A stretch of 5,559 nucleotides of DNA, taken from contig CAZDHT010000312.1 in NCBI GenBank assembly GCA_964505325.1, positions 1-5,559 of the forward strand. Reading direction: 5' to 3'. Source of the DNA: CAZDHT01 sp964505325. GTDB lineage: Bacteria; Planctomycetota; PUPC01. The notes below the pieces were generated by a model that had not been told where the DNA came from, ran no database searches, and saw only the letters and a list, made by a program, of their open reading frames with translations. Position numbers and translations under genes: made by a program. Positions 1 to 5,507 of the stretch are shown here, in pieces (the stretch's first letter is position 1; each line of letters opens with the position of its first letter).

Positions 1-2
1 CT

Positions 3-1112
3 GTGTTCGTTCTGCTGGCCGTGGTGCTCGCGTCGGTCATTCGCTCAAAGGCTTGGGGACCAGGAATGCGCGAGTTCCTCCAGCTAGGTGCGTACTTCGT
101 TGGCGGATGGCTCGTGTTCGCAAACTGTATCACGACCCGGCGGCGCCTTCGGGCGGCCGTGGACCTGTTCAGCATTGTCGTTGCAGTCATCGTCGTCGTC
201 GCTCTTTGCCAGTACAGGGGCGCGGTCAAGGGCAACGTGTTCGAGGTGGGCGGCTCGTTCGCTAATCGGAACGTACTCGGCGCGTTCCTGGCGATCTCGC
301 TCCCGTTCGTATTCGGCCTGGCGCTCTACGAGAAACGTATCTGGCAGCGGTTCGCGCTCGCGCTGGCCGTGGCGCTGGGCGCGATGGTCACGCTCTCGGG
401 CGGCGCGTTGATTGCGATTGCCGTCGCGCTGCTGTTTGTCGCCGCGGTGAAGTCGCAGAAGGTGCTGCTCGGCGTGTTGATCGCCGTCGCGCTGGCGCTC
501 ACGGTCCTGCCGGATACGCTGTATGTGCCCCGACATCCCGACATCGTGATCAGCTCAGTCAACCCGTACCTGAGCAACAACTTCCTCGACCGGCGCAAGG
601 GCGAACCGGAACCGTACGAAGAGCCGGTGGTCGCGACGCGCTACAAGCGGTGGTACGCCGCCAGCCGGCGGATCCAGGACCCGGCGGTCTCGCTCCTCGG
701 CGCCGGCCCCGGCAAATACAGTCAGACCGTCGCGGCGTACTACGGCAGCGTCGAGAAGCCCAGCGGCGACACCGACCACGTGCCCGGCTTCAACATCGAG
801 GCAGACGAGCCCGACACGTTCAACATGTACCTCGTCACCTGTGTCGAGGCCGGACCGCTCGCGCTGGTCGCACTGATCTGGGTCGGGGTCTTGTTCCTCG
901 GGCGAAACCTCCGCAATCACGGCAAGAGCGGCGATGAATTCGGAAAGGCGCTCGCCCTGGGGTCCGCCGGCGCGCTCGTCGGCGCCGCGTTGTGCGCGGT
1001 CTTCTCAAACATCCTCGTCCGCGGCGTGGCGATGCCCTTTATTTTCGTGGCTCTTTCTGGTATCTTGTGGGCGAAGCTCCCGGATTCTCGTGAGCCCGAG
1101 CAAAGCCGGTAG
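3..1112 (+). CDS. O-antigen ligase / Wzy-like polysaccharide polymerase, 5'-truncated by window edge
   Basis: This is a multi-pass inner-membrane protein resembling the Wzy_C/O-antigen ligase family, which joins or polymerises lipid-linked glycans on the periplasmic side. The visible 369 residues show hydrophobic segments at about 1-13, 24-42, 52-70, 88-108, 116-148 (probably two), 153-170, 276-300, 317-337 and 341-357. Between 170 and 275 lies a large polar, presumably periplasmic loop. Family-like blocks are GSFANRNVLGAFLA (84-97), a TLSGG turn (130-134), R213/R216 with W217, and LLGAGPGKYS (231-240). The position where ligases carry a conserved His-Asn reads F273-N274, followed by nine residues and G284. 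The GTG at position 3 is probably an internal Val, because the frame is open to the left edge and the first helix looks cut. The family assignment is good. Ligase versus polymerase, and the substrate, cannot be told. Confidence 0.8.
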   Translation: MFVLLAVVLASVIRSKAWGPGMREFLQLGAYFVGGWLVFANCITTRRRLRAAVDLFSIVVAVIVVVALCQYRGAVKGNVFEVGGSFANRNVLGAFLAISLPFVFGLALYEKRIWQRFALALAVALGAMVTLSGGALIAIAVALLFVAAVKSQKVLLGVLIAVALALTVLPDTLYVPRHPDIVISSVNPYLSNNFLDRRKGEPEPYEEPVVATRYKRWYAASRRIQDPAVSLLGAGPGKYSQTVAAYYGSVEKPSGDTDHVPGFNIEADEPDTFNMYLVTCVEAGPLALVALIWVGVLFLGRNLRNHGKSGDEFGKALALGSAGALVGAALCAVFSNILVRGVAMPFIFVALSGILWAKLPDSREPEQSR

Positions 1113-1145
1113 CTGCAAACGCGCATCGCCACACTCTTTTGCTGC

Positions 1146-1150
1146 AGGTG
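1146..1150 (+). promoter_or_regulatory. Shine-Dalgarno site deciding the argC start
   Basis: AGGTG lies 6 nt before the ATG at 1157. It supports that ATG over the in-frame TTG at 1139 and GTG at 1148; the GTG overlaps the site itself. The match is modest rather than strong. Confidence 0.5.
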
Positions 1151-1156
1151 TCCGAA

Positions 1157-2188
1157 ATGGTCCGAGTTGCTGTCACCGGCGCCTCCGGTCTGGTTGGCGA
1201 GTGTCTGATCCGCCTGCTCCTGGGGCACCCGGACGTCGAGGTGACCTATCTCGGCTCGCACAGTTCCGCGGGCCGCGACATCGCCGATGTGCTGCCCTCG
1301 CTGAAGGGTGAGCTTTCGCTTGGGTGTAAGCTGCCGGAACACGACGACATCGCCGCCGCGGCCGATGCCGCCATCCTGGCCCACAAGTCGGCCGAGTCGC
1401 TCAAGCTCACCCCCAGGCTGCTCGAGGCCGGGGTGAAGGTGATCGACATCGGGGGCGAGTTTCGCCTGAAGGATCCGGCGCTCTACGAGCAATGGTACGG
1501 CCAGAAGCACACGGCGCTCGACGTGCTGGGCGAGGCGGTGTACGGCCTGCCCGAGTACTACCGCGACGAGATCCGGGCGGCGCGGCTGGTCGCCAATCCC
1601 GGCTGCTACCCGACCGCGGTGATCCTGTCCCTCGCGCCGCTGCTCGCCGCCGGCCTGATCCTTCCGCGCGGGATCAGCGTCAGTTGCGCATCCGGCCTGA
1701 CCGGCGCCGGCCGTACCAGCGGGGTGCTCTTCATCGACGGCAACGAAAACATGCGCGCCTACGCACTGGCCGGACACAAACACTGGCCCGAAATGGAACA
1801 GGAACTGGCCGCGCTCACCGGCGAGGCGGTACGACTCACCTTCGTGCCGCACATCGTCCCCATCAACCGCGGCATCCTGAGCACCATCTTCGCGCAGCCC
1901 TCCGGGGCGCCGAACCAGGATACGCTGCGCGGCGCACTCCTCGACAAGTACGCCGACGAGCCCTTCGTCCGTGTCCGCGACTGGGGCGGCGAAGTCTGCA
2001 TGGCCAACGTGCGCGGCACCAACTACTGCGACGTCTCGGTCGACTACATCGAGGCGACCGGGGCCGTCATCGTGATGTCCGCCATCGATAACATGCTCAA
2101 AGGCGCCTGCACCCAGGCGATCCAGAACCTGAACCTGATGTTCGGGCTCGACGAAACGGCCGGGATCGGCGGAGTGAGGGGAAGCTGA
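1157..2188 (+). CDS. argC: N-acetyl-gamma-glutamyl-phosphate reductase (ArgC)
   Basis: ArgC is the cytosolic NADPH-dependent enzyme that reduces N-acetylglutamyl-5-phosphate to the semialdehyde, the third step of arginine biosynthesis. The 343-residue product, a normal length, opens with a Rossmann loop, VAVTGASGLVGE (4-15). It carries the active-site cysteine in NPGCYPT (147-153, Cys150), then SCASGLTGAGR (176-186), GHKHWPEMEQEL (206-217) and VPHIVPINRGI (230-240), all typical of the dehydrogenase/dimerisation domain. The ATG at 1157 is preferred over the upstream in-frame TTG (1139) because the Rossmann strand starts immediately after it and AGGTG sits 6 nt upstream. It follows the ligase-like gene by 44 nt and its TGA overlaps the purM ATG (TGATG). 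The usual LPHG segment reads LAHK (74-77) and the usual DLSADFR reads DIGGEFR (97-103). All other core motifs are intact, so it is probably functional. Confidence 0.95.
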   Translation: MVRVAVTGASGLVGECLIRLLLGHPDVEVTYLGSHSSAGRDIADVLPSLKGELSLGCKLPEHDDIAAAADAAILAHKSAESLKLTPRLLEAGVKVIDIGGEFRLKDPALYEQWYGQKHTALDVLGEAVYGLPEYYRDEIRAARLVANPGCYPTAVILSLAPLLAAGLILPRGISVSCASGLTGAGRTSGVLFIDGNENMRAYALAGHKHWPEMEQELAALTGEAVRLTFVPHIVPINRGILSTIFAQPSGAPNQDTLRGALLDKYADEPFVRVRDWGGEVCMANVRGTNYCDVSVDYIEATGAVIVMSAIDNMLKGACTQAIQNLNLMFGLDETAGIGGVRGS

Positions 2189-3249
2189 TGGGCGCGACGT
2201 ACAAGGGCGCCGGCGTAGACATCGATGCCAACGATGCGTTCGTTGCCGCCATCCGCTCCGCCGTCGAGAGCACCCACGGGCCGGACGTCATCCCGGTCCC
2301 CGGCGGCTTTGCCGGCGAGATCGCCCTCAAGCCCCGGCAGTCGCTCTTTGCCAGGCGCTACAAGGACCCCGTGCTGGTGGCCTGCACGGACAGCGTCGGC
2401 ACCAAGCTCAAGATCGCGTTCAAGACCGGCGTACACGGTACCGTCGGCTTCGACCTCGTCGCGATGAGTGTGAACGACCTCATCACGAACGGCGCCCGCC
2501 CGCTGCTGTTCCTCGATTACATCGCGTTCAGCGGCGTGTCCAACCAGATTCAGGTCGAGGCGGTGAAGGGCATTGCCAGGGCTTGCACCGAGGCCGGCTG
2601 CGCGCTGCTCGGTGGCGAACGCGCCGAGTTGCCCGGCTTCTACAAGAAGGGCGAATACGACCTGGTTGGCTTCGCCGTGGGGATCGTGGAGCGGTCCAAG
2701 CGGATCGACGGCCACAAGGTGATGCCCGGCGATGCGGTCGTCGGGATTGCGTCGAGCGGCCTCCACTCGAACGGCTATTCGCTGGCCCGCAAGGTGCTGC
2801 TCGAGGACGCGAAGCTCAAGCTCAACCAGCGGGTCGACGAGCTGGGATGCACGCTGGGCGAAGAGTTGCTCCGACCGACCCTCATCTACGCCAGGGCGAT
2901 CCAGGCGCTGCTCAAATACTACAAGGTCAAGGCCGGCGTCAAGGCCATCGCGCACATCACGGGCGGCGGCATCGTCGAGAACCTGCCGCGTGTCTTGCCG
3001 AAGAACTGCTCCGCGCGCATCAGCAAGAGCGCCTGGCCGGTGCCACCGATCTTCGGCCTGATCCGGCGCCTCGGTAAGGTCGACGAGGCCGAGATGTACC
3101 GCGTGTTCAACATGGGCATCGGCATGGCCCTGGTCGTCCCGCCCACGTACGCACAGTCGGTCGTGCGGCAGCTCGCCAGGCGAAAGCACAGGGCGTACAT
3201 CATCGGCCGGATCAAGCGCGGCCGGAACAAGGTCGAACTGGTCGACTGA
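2188..3249 (+). CDS. purM: Phosphoribosylformylglycinamidine cyclo-ligase (AIR synthetase, PurM)
   Basis: PurM is the cytosolic ATP-dependent enzyme that cyclises FGAM to aminoimidazole ribonucleotide in de novo purine synthesis. The 353-residue product has full family length. It shows YKGAGVDID (5-13), the nucleotide/Mg-site strand CTDSVGTKLK (66-75), the block GFDLVAMSVNDLITNGARP (87-105) with FLDYIA (108-113), GGERAELPGFY (142-152), YDLVGFAVG (157-165), SSGLHSNGYSLAR (189-201), HITGGGIVENLPR (256-268) and FNMGIGM (307-313). The start ATG shares one base with the argC stop, and GAGGGG (2176-2181) stands 6 nt upstream, so translation is probably coupled. TDSVGTK and GGERAELPG depart from the common TDGVGTK and GGETAEMPG consensus, but the framework is complete. 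The trpF gene follows after 27 nt. Confidence 0.95.
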   Translation: MGATYKGAGVDIDANDAFVAAIRSAVESTHGPDVIPVPGGFAGEIALKPRQSLFARRYKDPVLVACTDSVGTKLKIAFKTGVHGTVGFDLVAMSVNDLITNGARPLLFLDYIAFSGVSNQIQVEAVKGIARACTEAGCALLGGERAELPGFYKKGEYDLVGFAVGIVERSKRIDGHKVMPGDAVVGIASSGLHSNGYSLARKVLLEDAKLKLNQRVDELGCTLGEELLRPTLIYARAIQALLKYYKVKAGVKAIAHITGGGIVENLPRVLPKNCSARISKSAWPVPPIFGLIRRLGKVDEAEMYRVFNMGIGMALVVPPTYAQSVVRQLARRKHRAYIIGRIKRGRNKVELVD

Positions 3250-3276
3250 CCGGCGCGCATCACTTCAGGCAGCGAA

Positions 3277-3909
3277 ATGGACTTGACGGTCAAGATCTGC
3301 GGGATTACGCGGGTGGAGGATGCGCTCGCGGCCGTGAACGCCGGGGCGGACATGATCGGGCTGAACTTCTGGCCGGAGACGCCGCGCTGCGTGCGGGCCG
3401 AGCGCGCGCGTGAGATCGCCGACGCCGTTCGCGGCCGGGTCGAAATCGTGGCCCTGTTTGTCGACGCTCCCAGAGACGAAATACTCCGGACGACGGACGA
3501 GATCGGCGCACGGACCGTCCAACTCCACGGGTCGGAGACGGCCGAGTTCGCGGCAAGCCTCGGCGGCTTGCGGGTGATCAAGGCGTTTCGCGTCGCGGGC
3601 GAAGCGGACCTCGAACGCCTCGGGGGCTTTCCCGCTTTCGCTTATTTGCTGGACGCGCGCGTCGAGGGCATGCACGGCGGGACGGGGCGGACGATCGACT
3701 GGAGCCTGGCGCGGAAGGCGGCCCAGCACGGGCGGATCCTGCTCGCCGGCGGTCTCACCCCGGAGAACGTGGCCGAAGCGGTCCGGGCGGCACGGCCGTG
3801 GGGCGTCGACACGGCCAGCGGCGTCGAGGAACGTCCCGGTGTCAAGGACAAGTTCAAGATGGAGCTTTTCGTCAGGAACGCGAAAGCTTGTGAGGTGGAG
3901 GACCGATGA
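3277..3909 (+). CDS. trpF: Phosphoribosylanthranilate isomerase (TrpF)
   Basis: TrpF is a cytosolic (beta/alpha)8-barrel enzyme that converts N-(5-phosphoribosyl)anthranilate to CdRP in tryptophan biosynthesis by an Amadori rearrangement. The product has 210 residues, the usual monofunctional length. KICGIT (6-11) carries the expected general base Cys8. GLNFWPETPR (28-37), ALFVD (59-63) and VQLHG (81-85) follow. LLDAR (124-128) gives the expected general acid Asp126, then GGTGRTIDW (134-142). The phosphate-binding end is LAGGLTPENV (156-165) and VDTASGVEERPGVKD (177-191). The ATG at 3277 has only a weak AGG seven nt upstream (3267-3269). It puts KICGIT at the normal distance from the N-terminus. 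The stop overlaps the next gene's start as ATGA. No other trp gene is in the window. Confidence 0.95.
   Translation: MDLTVKICGITRVEDALAAVNAGADMIGLNFWPETPRCVRAERAREIADAVRGRVEIVALFVDAPRDEILRTTDEIGARTVQLHGSETAEFAASLGGLRVIKAFRVAGEADLERLGGFPAFAYLLDARVEGMHGGTGRTIDWSLARKAAQHGRILLAGGLTPENVAEAVRAARPWGVDTASGVEERPGVKDKFKMELFVRNAKACEVEDR
3892..3909 (+). promoter_or_regulatory. Ribosome binding region and ATGA stop-start overlap coupling trpF to the SBP gene
   Basis: The last codons of trpF contain GAGGTGGAGGA (3892-3902), with two possible anti-16S pairings 4 and 8 nt before the ATG at 3906. The ATG overlaps the trpF TGA (3907-3909) by the classic 4-nt ATGA. This fixes the SBP start and suggests that terminating ribosomes re-initiate, so the SBP would be made in step with TrpF. 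Confidence 0.75.
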
Positions 3910-5195
3910 ATTCGAAGATGATGTTTGTGGCGCTGACGCTGATAATAGCCGTGGGAGCCGTGTGTGCCGCCCAGGACTTGGAGGCGAAGGGGAAGACCCT
4001 CACCCTGATGCACATCCAGGTCGCCGACGCGACGCGAACGGCGGTCGCGAACGCGGTCAAGCGCTTCGAGAAAGCCACCGGCGCCAACGTGACGGTCGAA
4101 GCGATAAAGAACGACCCGTTCAAGCAGAAGCTGAACGTCGCACTGCCGTCGAACAGTCCGCCGGACGTCTTTCACACCTGGGGCGGCGGGGTGTTTGCCG
4201 ATTTCGTGAAGCGGGGGCTGGTCGCGCCGATCCCGGACGATTTCCCGGTGGGCGGGATCCGGCCCCAGGCGCTCGAGTTCTGCAAGGTCGACGGGAAGCT
4301 GTACGCGGTCCCGACCGACCTATCCATCGTCTGCTTCTGGTACCGGAAGAGCCTGTTCGCCAAGCACGGAATCGACCTACCGAAGACCTTCGGGGAATTG
4401 GTGCAGGCGTGCTTGAAGCTCGAGGGGGCGGGGCTGACCCCGATCGCGCTCGGCAATGTCGAGCACTGGCCGGGGGCGTTCTACTTCGACTACCTCGTGC
4501 TTCGGCTCGGCGGCGCGGCGGAGTACGTCACCAAGTCGAGCGCCGCGGGGCAGCCTGAGAAAACGCCCGCCACCCGCGTGGCGGCGAGGCTGACCCAAGC
4601 GCTCGTCGCGGCCGGCGCGTTTCCGGACGGGTTCAGCGGGCTCAATTACGGCCAATCGCGGGGCATACTGTTCAAGGGCGATGCAGCGATGACGCTGATG
4701 GGCACCTGGCTGCTATCTTATGCTATCTCCGACCGGCCGGAGGTGCTCGCCGACCTGGCTCTGTTCCCGTTCCCGGCGGTGGGCGGCGGCCCGGGCCCGC
4801 AGGCCCTTCTCGGGGGGACCAACGCCGCGTATGCGATCTCCGCCAAGTGCAAACACAAAGAGCTTGCTGGCAAGCTCGTCCAGTTCCTGACCGACGAGGC
4901 GGCTGCGACAGACTGGTCCGCGACCCGGATTCCGGCTCGGAAGATCGACATGCCCAATCCGCCGCCGGCGCTCACCGAGACTCTGAAGCTGATCGAAGGG
5001 ACCTCACAAGTGCAGCTCTACTATGACCAGGCGCTGACTCCCGCCGCCGCCGCGAAGCACAAGCCCTACACGCAGTCGGTCTTCGTGCCCGAGCCGCCGC
5101 GGGCGTGGCCGAGGCTGTTGGTGGGCGTGATCGCCGTGCTGGTCCTGCTGTTCGTTGCCTTGGCGTTGAGGTCGTCGTTCAGGAGCGGGAGGTAA
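3906..5195 (+). CDS. Extracellular (sugar-type) ABC solute-binding protein with C-terminal membrane anchor
   Basis: This is a family-1 (MalE/UgpB-like, COG1653-type) solute-binding protein of 429 residues, probably binding a carbohydrate outside the cytoplasmic membrane. A Sec-type signal peptide occupies about 1-22: Lys4, a hydrophobic core at 6-19, and a likely cut after A21 or A22. There is no twin-arginine motif, and Cys20 lacks a proper lipobox because Val precedes it. The two-lobe fold is seen in PPDVFHTWGGG (85-95), VPTDLSIVCFWYRKSLF (135-151), HWPGAFYFDYLVLRLGG (187-203), NYGQSRGILFKGDAAMTLMG (247-266), LLGGTNAAYAIS (301-312) and YYDQALTP (372-379). After about residue 387 the family's last helix is missing. 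VPEP (394-397), a hydrophobic segment (404-421) and RSSFRSGR follow instead. It is coupled to trpF and has no permease or ATPase gene in the window. The family call is strong; the ligand is unknown. Confidence 0.88.
   Translation: MNSKMMFVALTLIIAVGAVCAAQDLEAKGKTLTLMHIQVADATRTAVANAVKRFEKATGANVTVEAIKNDPFKQKLNVALPSNSPPDVFHTWGGGVFADFVKRGLVAPIPDDFPVGGIRPQALEFCKVDGKLYAVPTDLSIVCFWYRKSLFAKHGIDLPKTFGELVQACLKLEGAGLTPIALGNVEHWPGAFYFDYLVLRLGGAAEYVTKSSAAGQPEKTPATRVAARLTQALVAAGAFPDGFSGLNYGQSRGILFKGDAAMTLMGTWLLSYAISDRPEVLADLALFPFPAVGGGPGPQALLGGTNAAYAISAKCKHKELAGKLVQFLTDEAAATDWSATRIPARKIDMPNPPPALTETLKLIEGTSQVQLYYDQALTPAAAAKHKPYTQSVFVPEPPRAWPRLLVGVIAVLVLLFVALALRSSFRSGR
5085..5192 (+). other. VPEP - hydrophobic segment - Arg tail at the SBP C-terminus (anchor or PEP-CTERM-like sorting signal)
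   Basis: Residues 394-429 of the SBP comprise VPEP (394-397), a short spacer with W401 and R403, eighteen uninterrupted hydrophobic residues (404-421) and a basic tail, RSSFRSGR (422-429). Positive charge after the helix predicts an outside-to-inside orientation, with the binding domain in the periplasm. The order PEP, helix, Arg-rich end is that of PEP-CTERM signals recognised by exosortases. The 6-residue spacer and the modest Arg content make a plain membrane anchor equally possible. Confidence 0.6.
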
Positions 5196-5224
5196 ACTGC
5201 GGCTTAGCCCCGAAGCTCCTTTTT
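5181..5224 (+). terminator. Possible intrinsic terminator of the argC-purM-trpF-SBP block
   Basis: AGGAGC (5181-5186) can pair exactly with GCTCCT (5215-5220). GGG (5187-5189) can pair with CCC (5209-5211) inside, leaving a 3-nt bulge. Four T residues (5221-5224) follow the stem directly, giving five in a row with the stem's last base. The hairpin begins in the last SBP codons and ends inside the convergent tatA 3' end. A competing hairpin, GAAGCTC (5212-5218) with GGGCTTC (5225-5231), uses the same bases. The loop is long and the T-run short, so this is only suggestive. Confidence 0.3.
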
Positions 5225-5419
5225 GGGCTTCTCGTCAACGGCCTTGTCGACGGCATCATCCACTTCGTCTTCCACATCTCTCAGTCCCTTCTTGAACTCG
5301 ACCACCCCCTTGCCGATGCTGCGCATGACCGAAGGCAGGCGCGGCCCGAACAGCAGAAGCGCGACGATAAGGATGATGATCCATTCGGAGCCCCCCGGGA
5401 GTCCGAAAATCGCTAACAT
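5204..5419 (-). CDS. tatA: Twin-arginine translocase subunit TatA/TatE family
   Basis: TatA is the small inner-membrane protein that oligomerises with TatBC to carry folded twin-arginine substrates across the cytoplasmic membrane. The 71-residue product has the full family layout: a short N-terminus with GGSEW (9-13) and a polar E12 at the helix entrance, a transmembrane segment (about 13-24), the FGPRLP hinge (24-29), and an amphipathic helix through MRSIGKGVVEFKKGL (32-46). An acidic/basic tail at 47-71 includes four VDxx-like units (49-64). FG at the hinge and the brief tail favour TatA/E over TatB. The start ATG has GGAGGGG 6 nt upstream and a clear promoter. Its stop faces the SBP stop across 8 nt. 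No tatB or tatC is in the window, so it is a solitary gene or the end of a unit. Confidence 0.93.
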   Translation of the reverse strand: MLAIFGLPGGSEWIIILIVALLLFGPRLPSVMRSIGKGVVEFKKGLRDVEDEVDDAVDKAVDEKPKKELRG

Positions 5420-5425
5420 CTCAAT

Positions 5426-5432
5426 CCCCTCC
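5426..5432 (-). promoter_or_regulatory. Strong Shine-Dalgarno site of tatA
   Basis: On the - strand, GGAGGGG stands 6 nt before the tatA ATG (5417-5419). It is part of the 10-nt word CCTGGAGGGG (5426-5435), which recurs 33 nt further upstream in the leader. Confidence 0.8.
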
Positions 5433-5468
5433 AGGAGGAGTGTTTTTCTGTGGCCGGCCCCCTCCAGG
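5426..5468 (-). repeat. 10-bp direct repeat CCTGGAGGGG in the tatA leader
   Basis: CCTGGAGGGG (- strand sense) occurs exactly at 5459-5468 and again at 5426-5435, 33 nt apart. The copy nearer the gene contains the Shine-Dalgarno site. The distal copy lies in a small hairpin, GGCCC/GGGCC (5467-5471 with 5456-5460, 6-nt loop), right at the predicted transcript start. Confidence 0.6.
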
Positions 5469-5478
5469 GCCTACATTG

Positions 5479-5507
5479 AGTCTACTGCCGCCCTGCGCGG
5501 CTGTCAA
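5479..5507 (-). promoter_or_regulatory. Sigma70-type promoter of tatA
   Basis: On the - strand, a perfect -35 box TTGACA (5502-5507) is followed by exactly 17 nt and TAGACT (5479-5484), which matches four of six -10 bases. Transcription should start near 5472, giving a leader of about 50 nt before the tatA ATG. This is the only clear consensus-type promoter I see in the window. Confidence 0.7.

Noticed and set aside
1038..1066. Possible argC promoter, TTTATT-17-TATCTT
   Set aside because: Only three and four matches to the -35 and -10 consensus, inside a coding region. This is within chance expectation.
917..1852. A 311-codon open frame on the - strand opposite the ligase end and argC
   Set aside because: Same explanation: antisense to two clear genes, low-complexity composition, no recognisable domain.
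2044..3189. A 381-codon open frame on the - strand opposite purM and the argC end
   Set aside because: It lies wholly antisense to well-recognised genes, and its translation is rich in Arg, Asp, Ala and Gly with no family motif. It is the usual antisense shadow of high-GC third positions.
3906..3971. SBP as a Tat substrate, suggested by the nearby tatA
   Set aside because: Its signal peptide has a single Lys4 and no twin-arginine motif, so Sec export is the better reading. The tatA adjacency is convergent, not operonic.
3839..4558. A 239-codon + strand frame overlapping trpF and the SBP gene
   Set aside because: Arg/Gly/Ala-rich out-of-frame reading of the SBP coding sequence, while the SBP frame carries a signal peptide and family motifs.
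4711..4728. Tandem TGCTATCT repeat with 10-nt period
   Set aside because: Two copies only, inside the SBP frame, and the two copies are read in different codon phases (LLSYAIS). Probably chance.
5428..5438. CCTCC-A-GGAGG palindrome at the tatA ribosome site
   Set aside because: A 1-nt loop cannot form an RNA hairpin, and a 5-bp palindrome in purine/pyrimidine-rich leader DNA is weak evidence for an operator.
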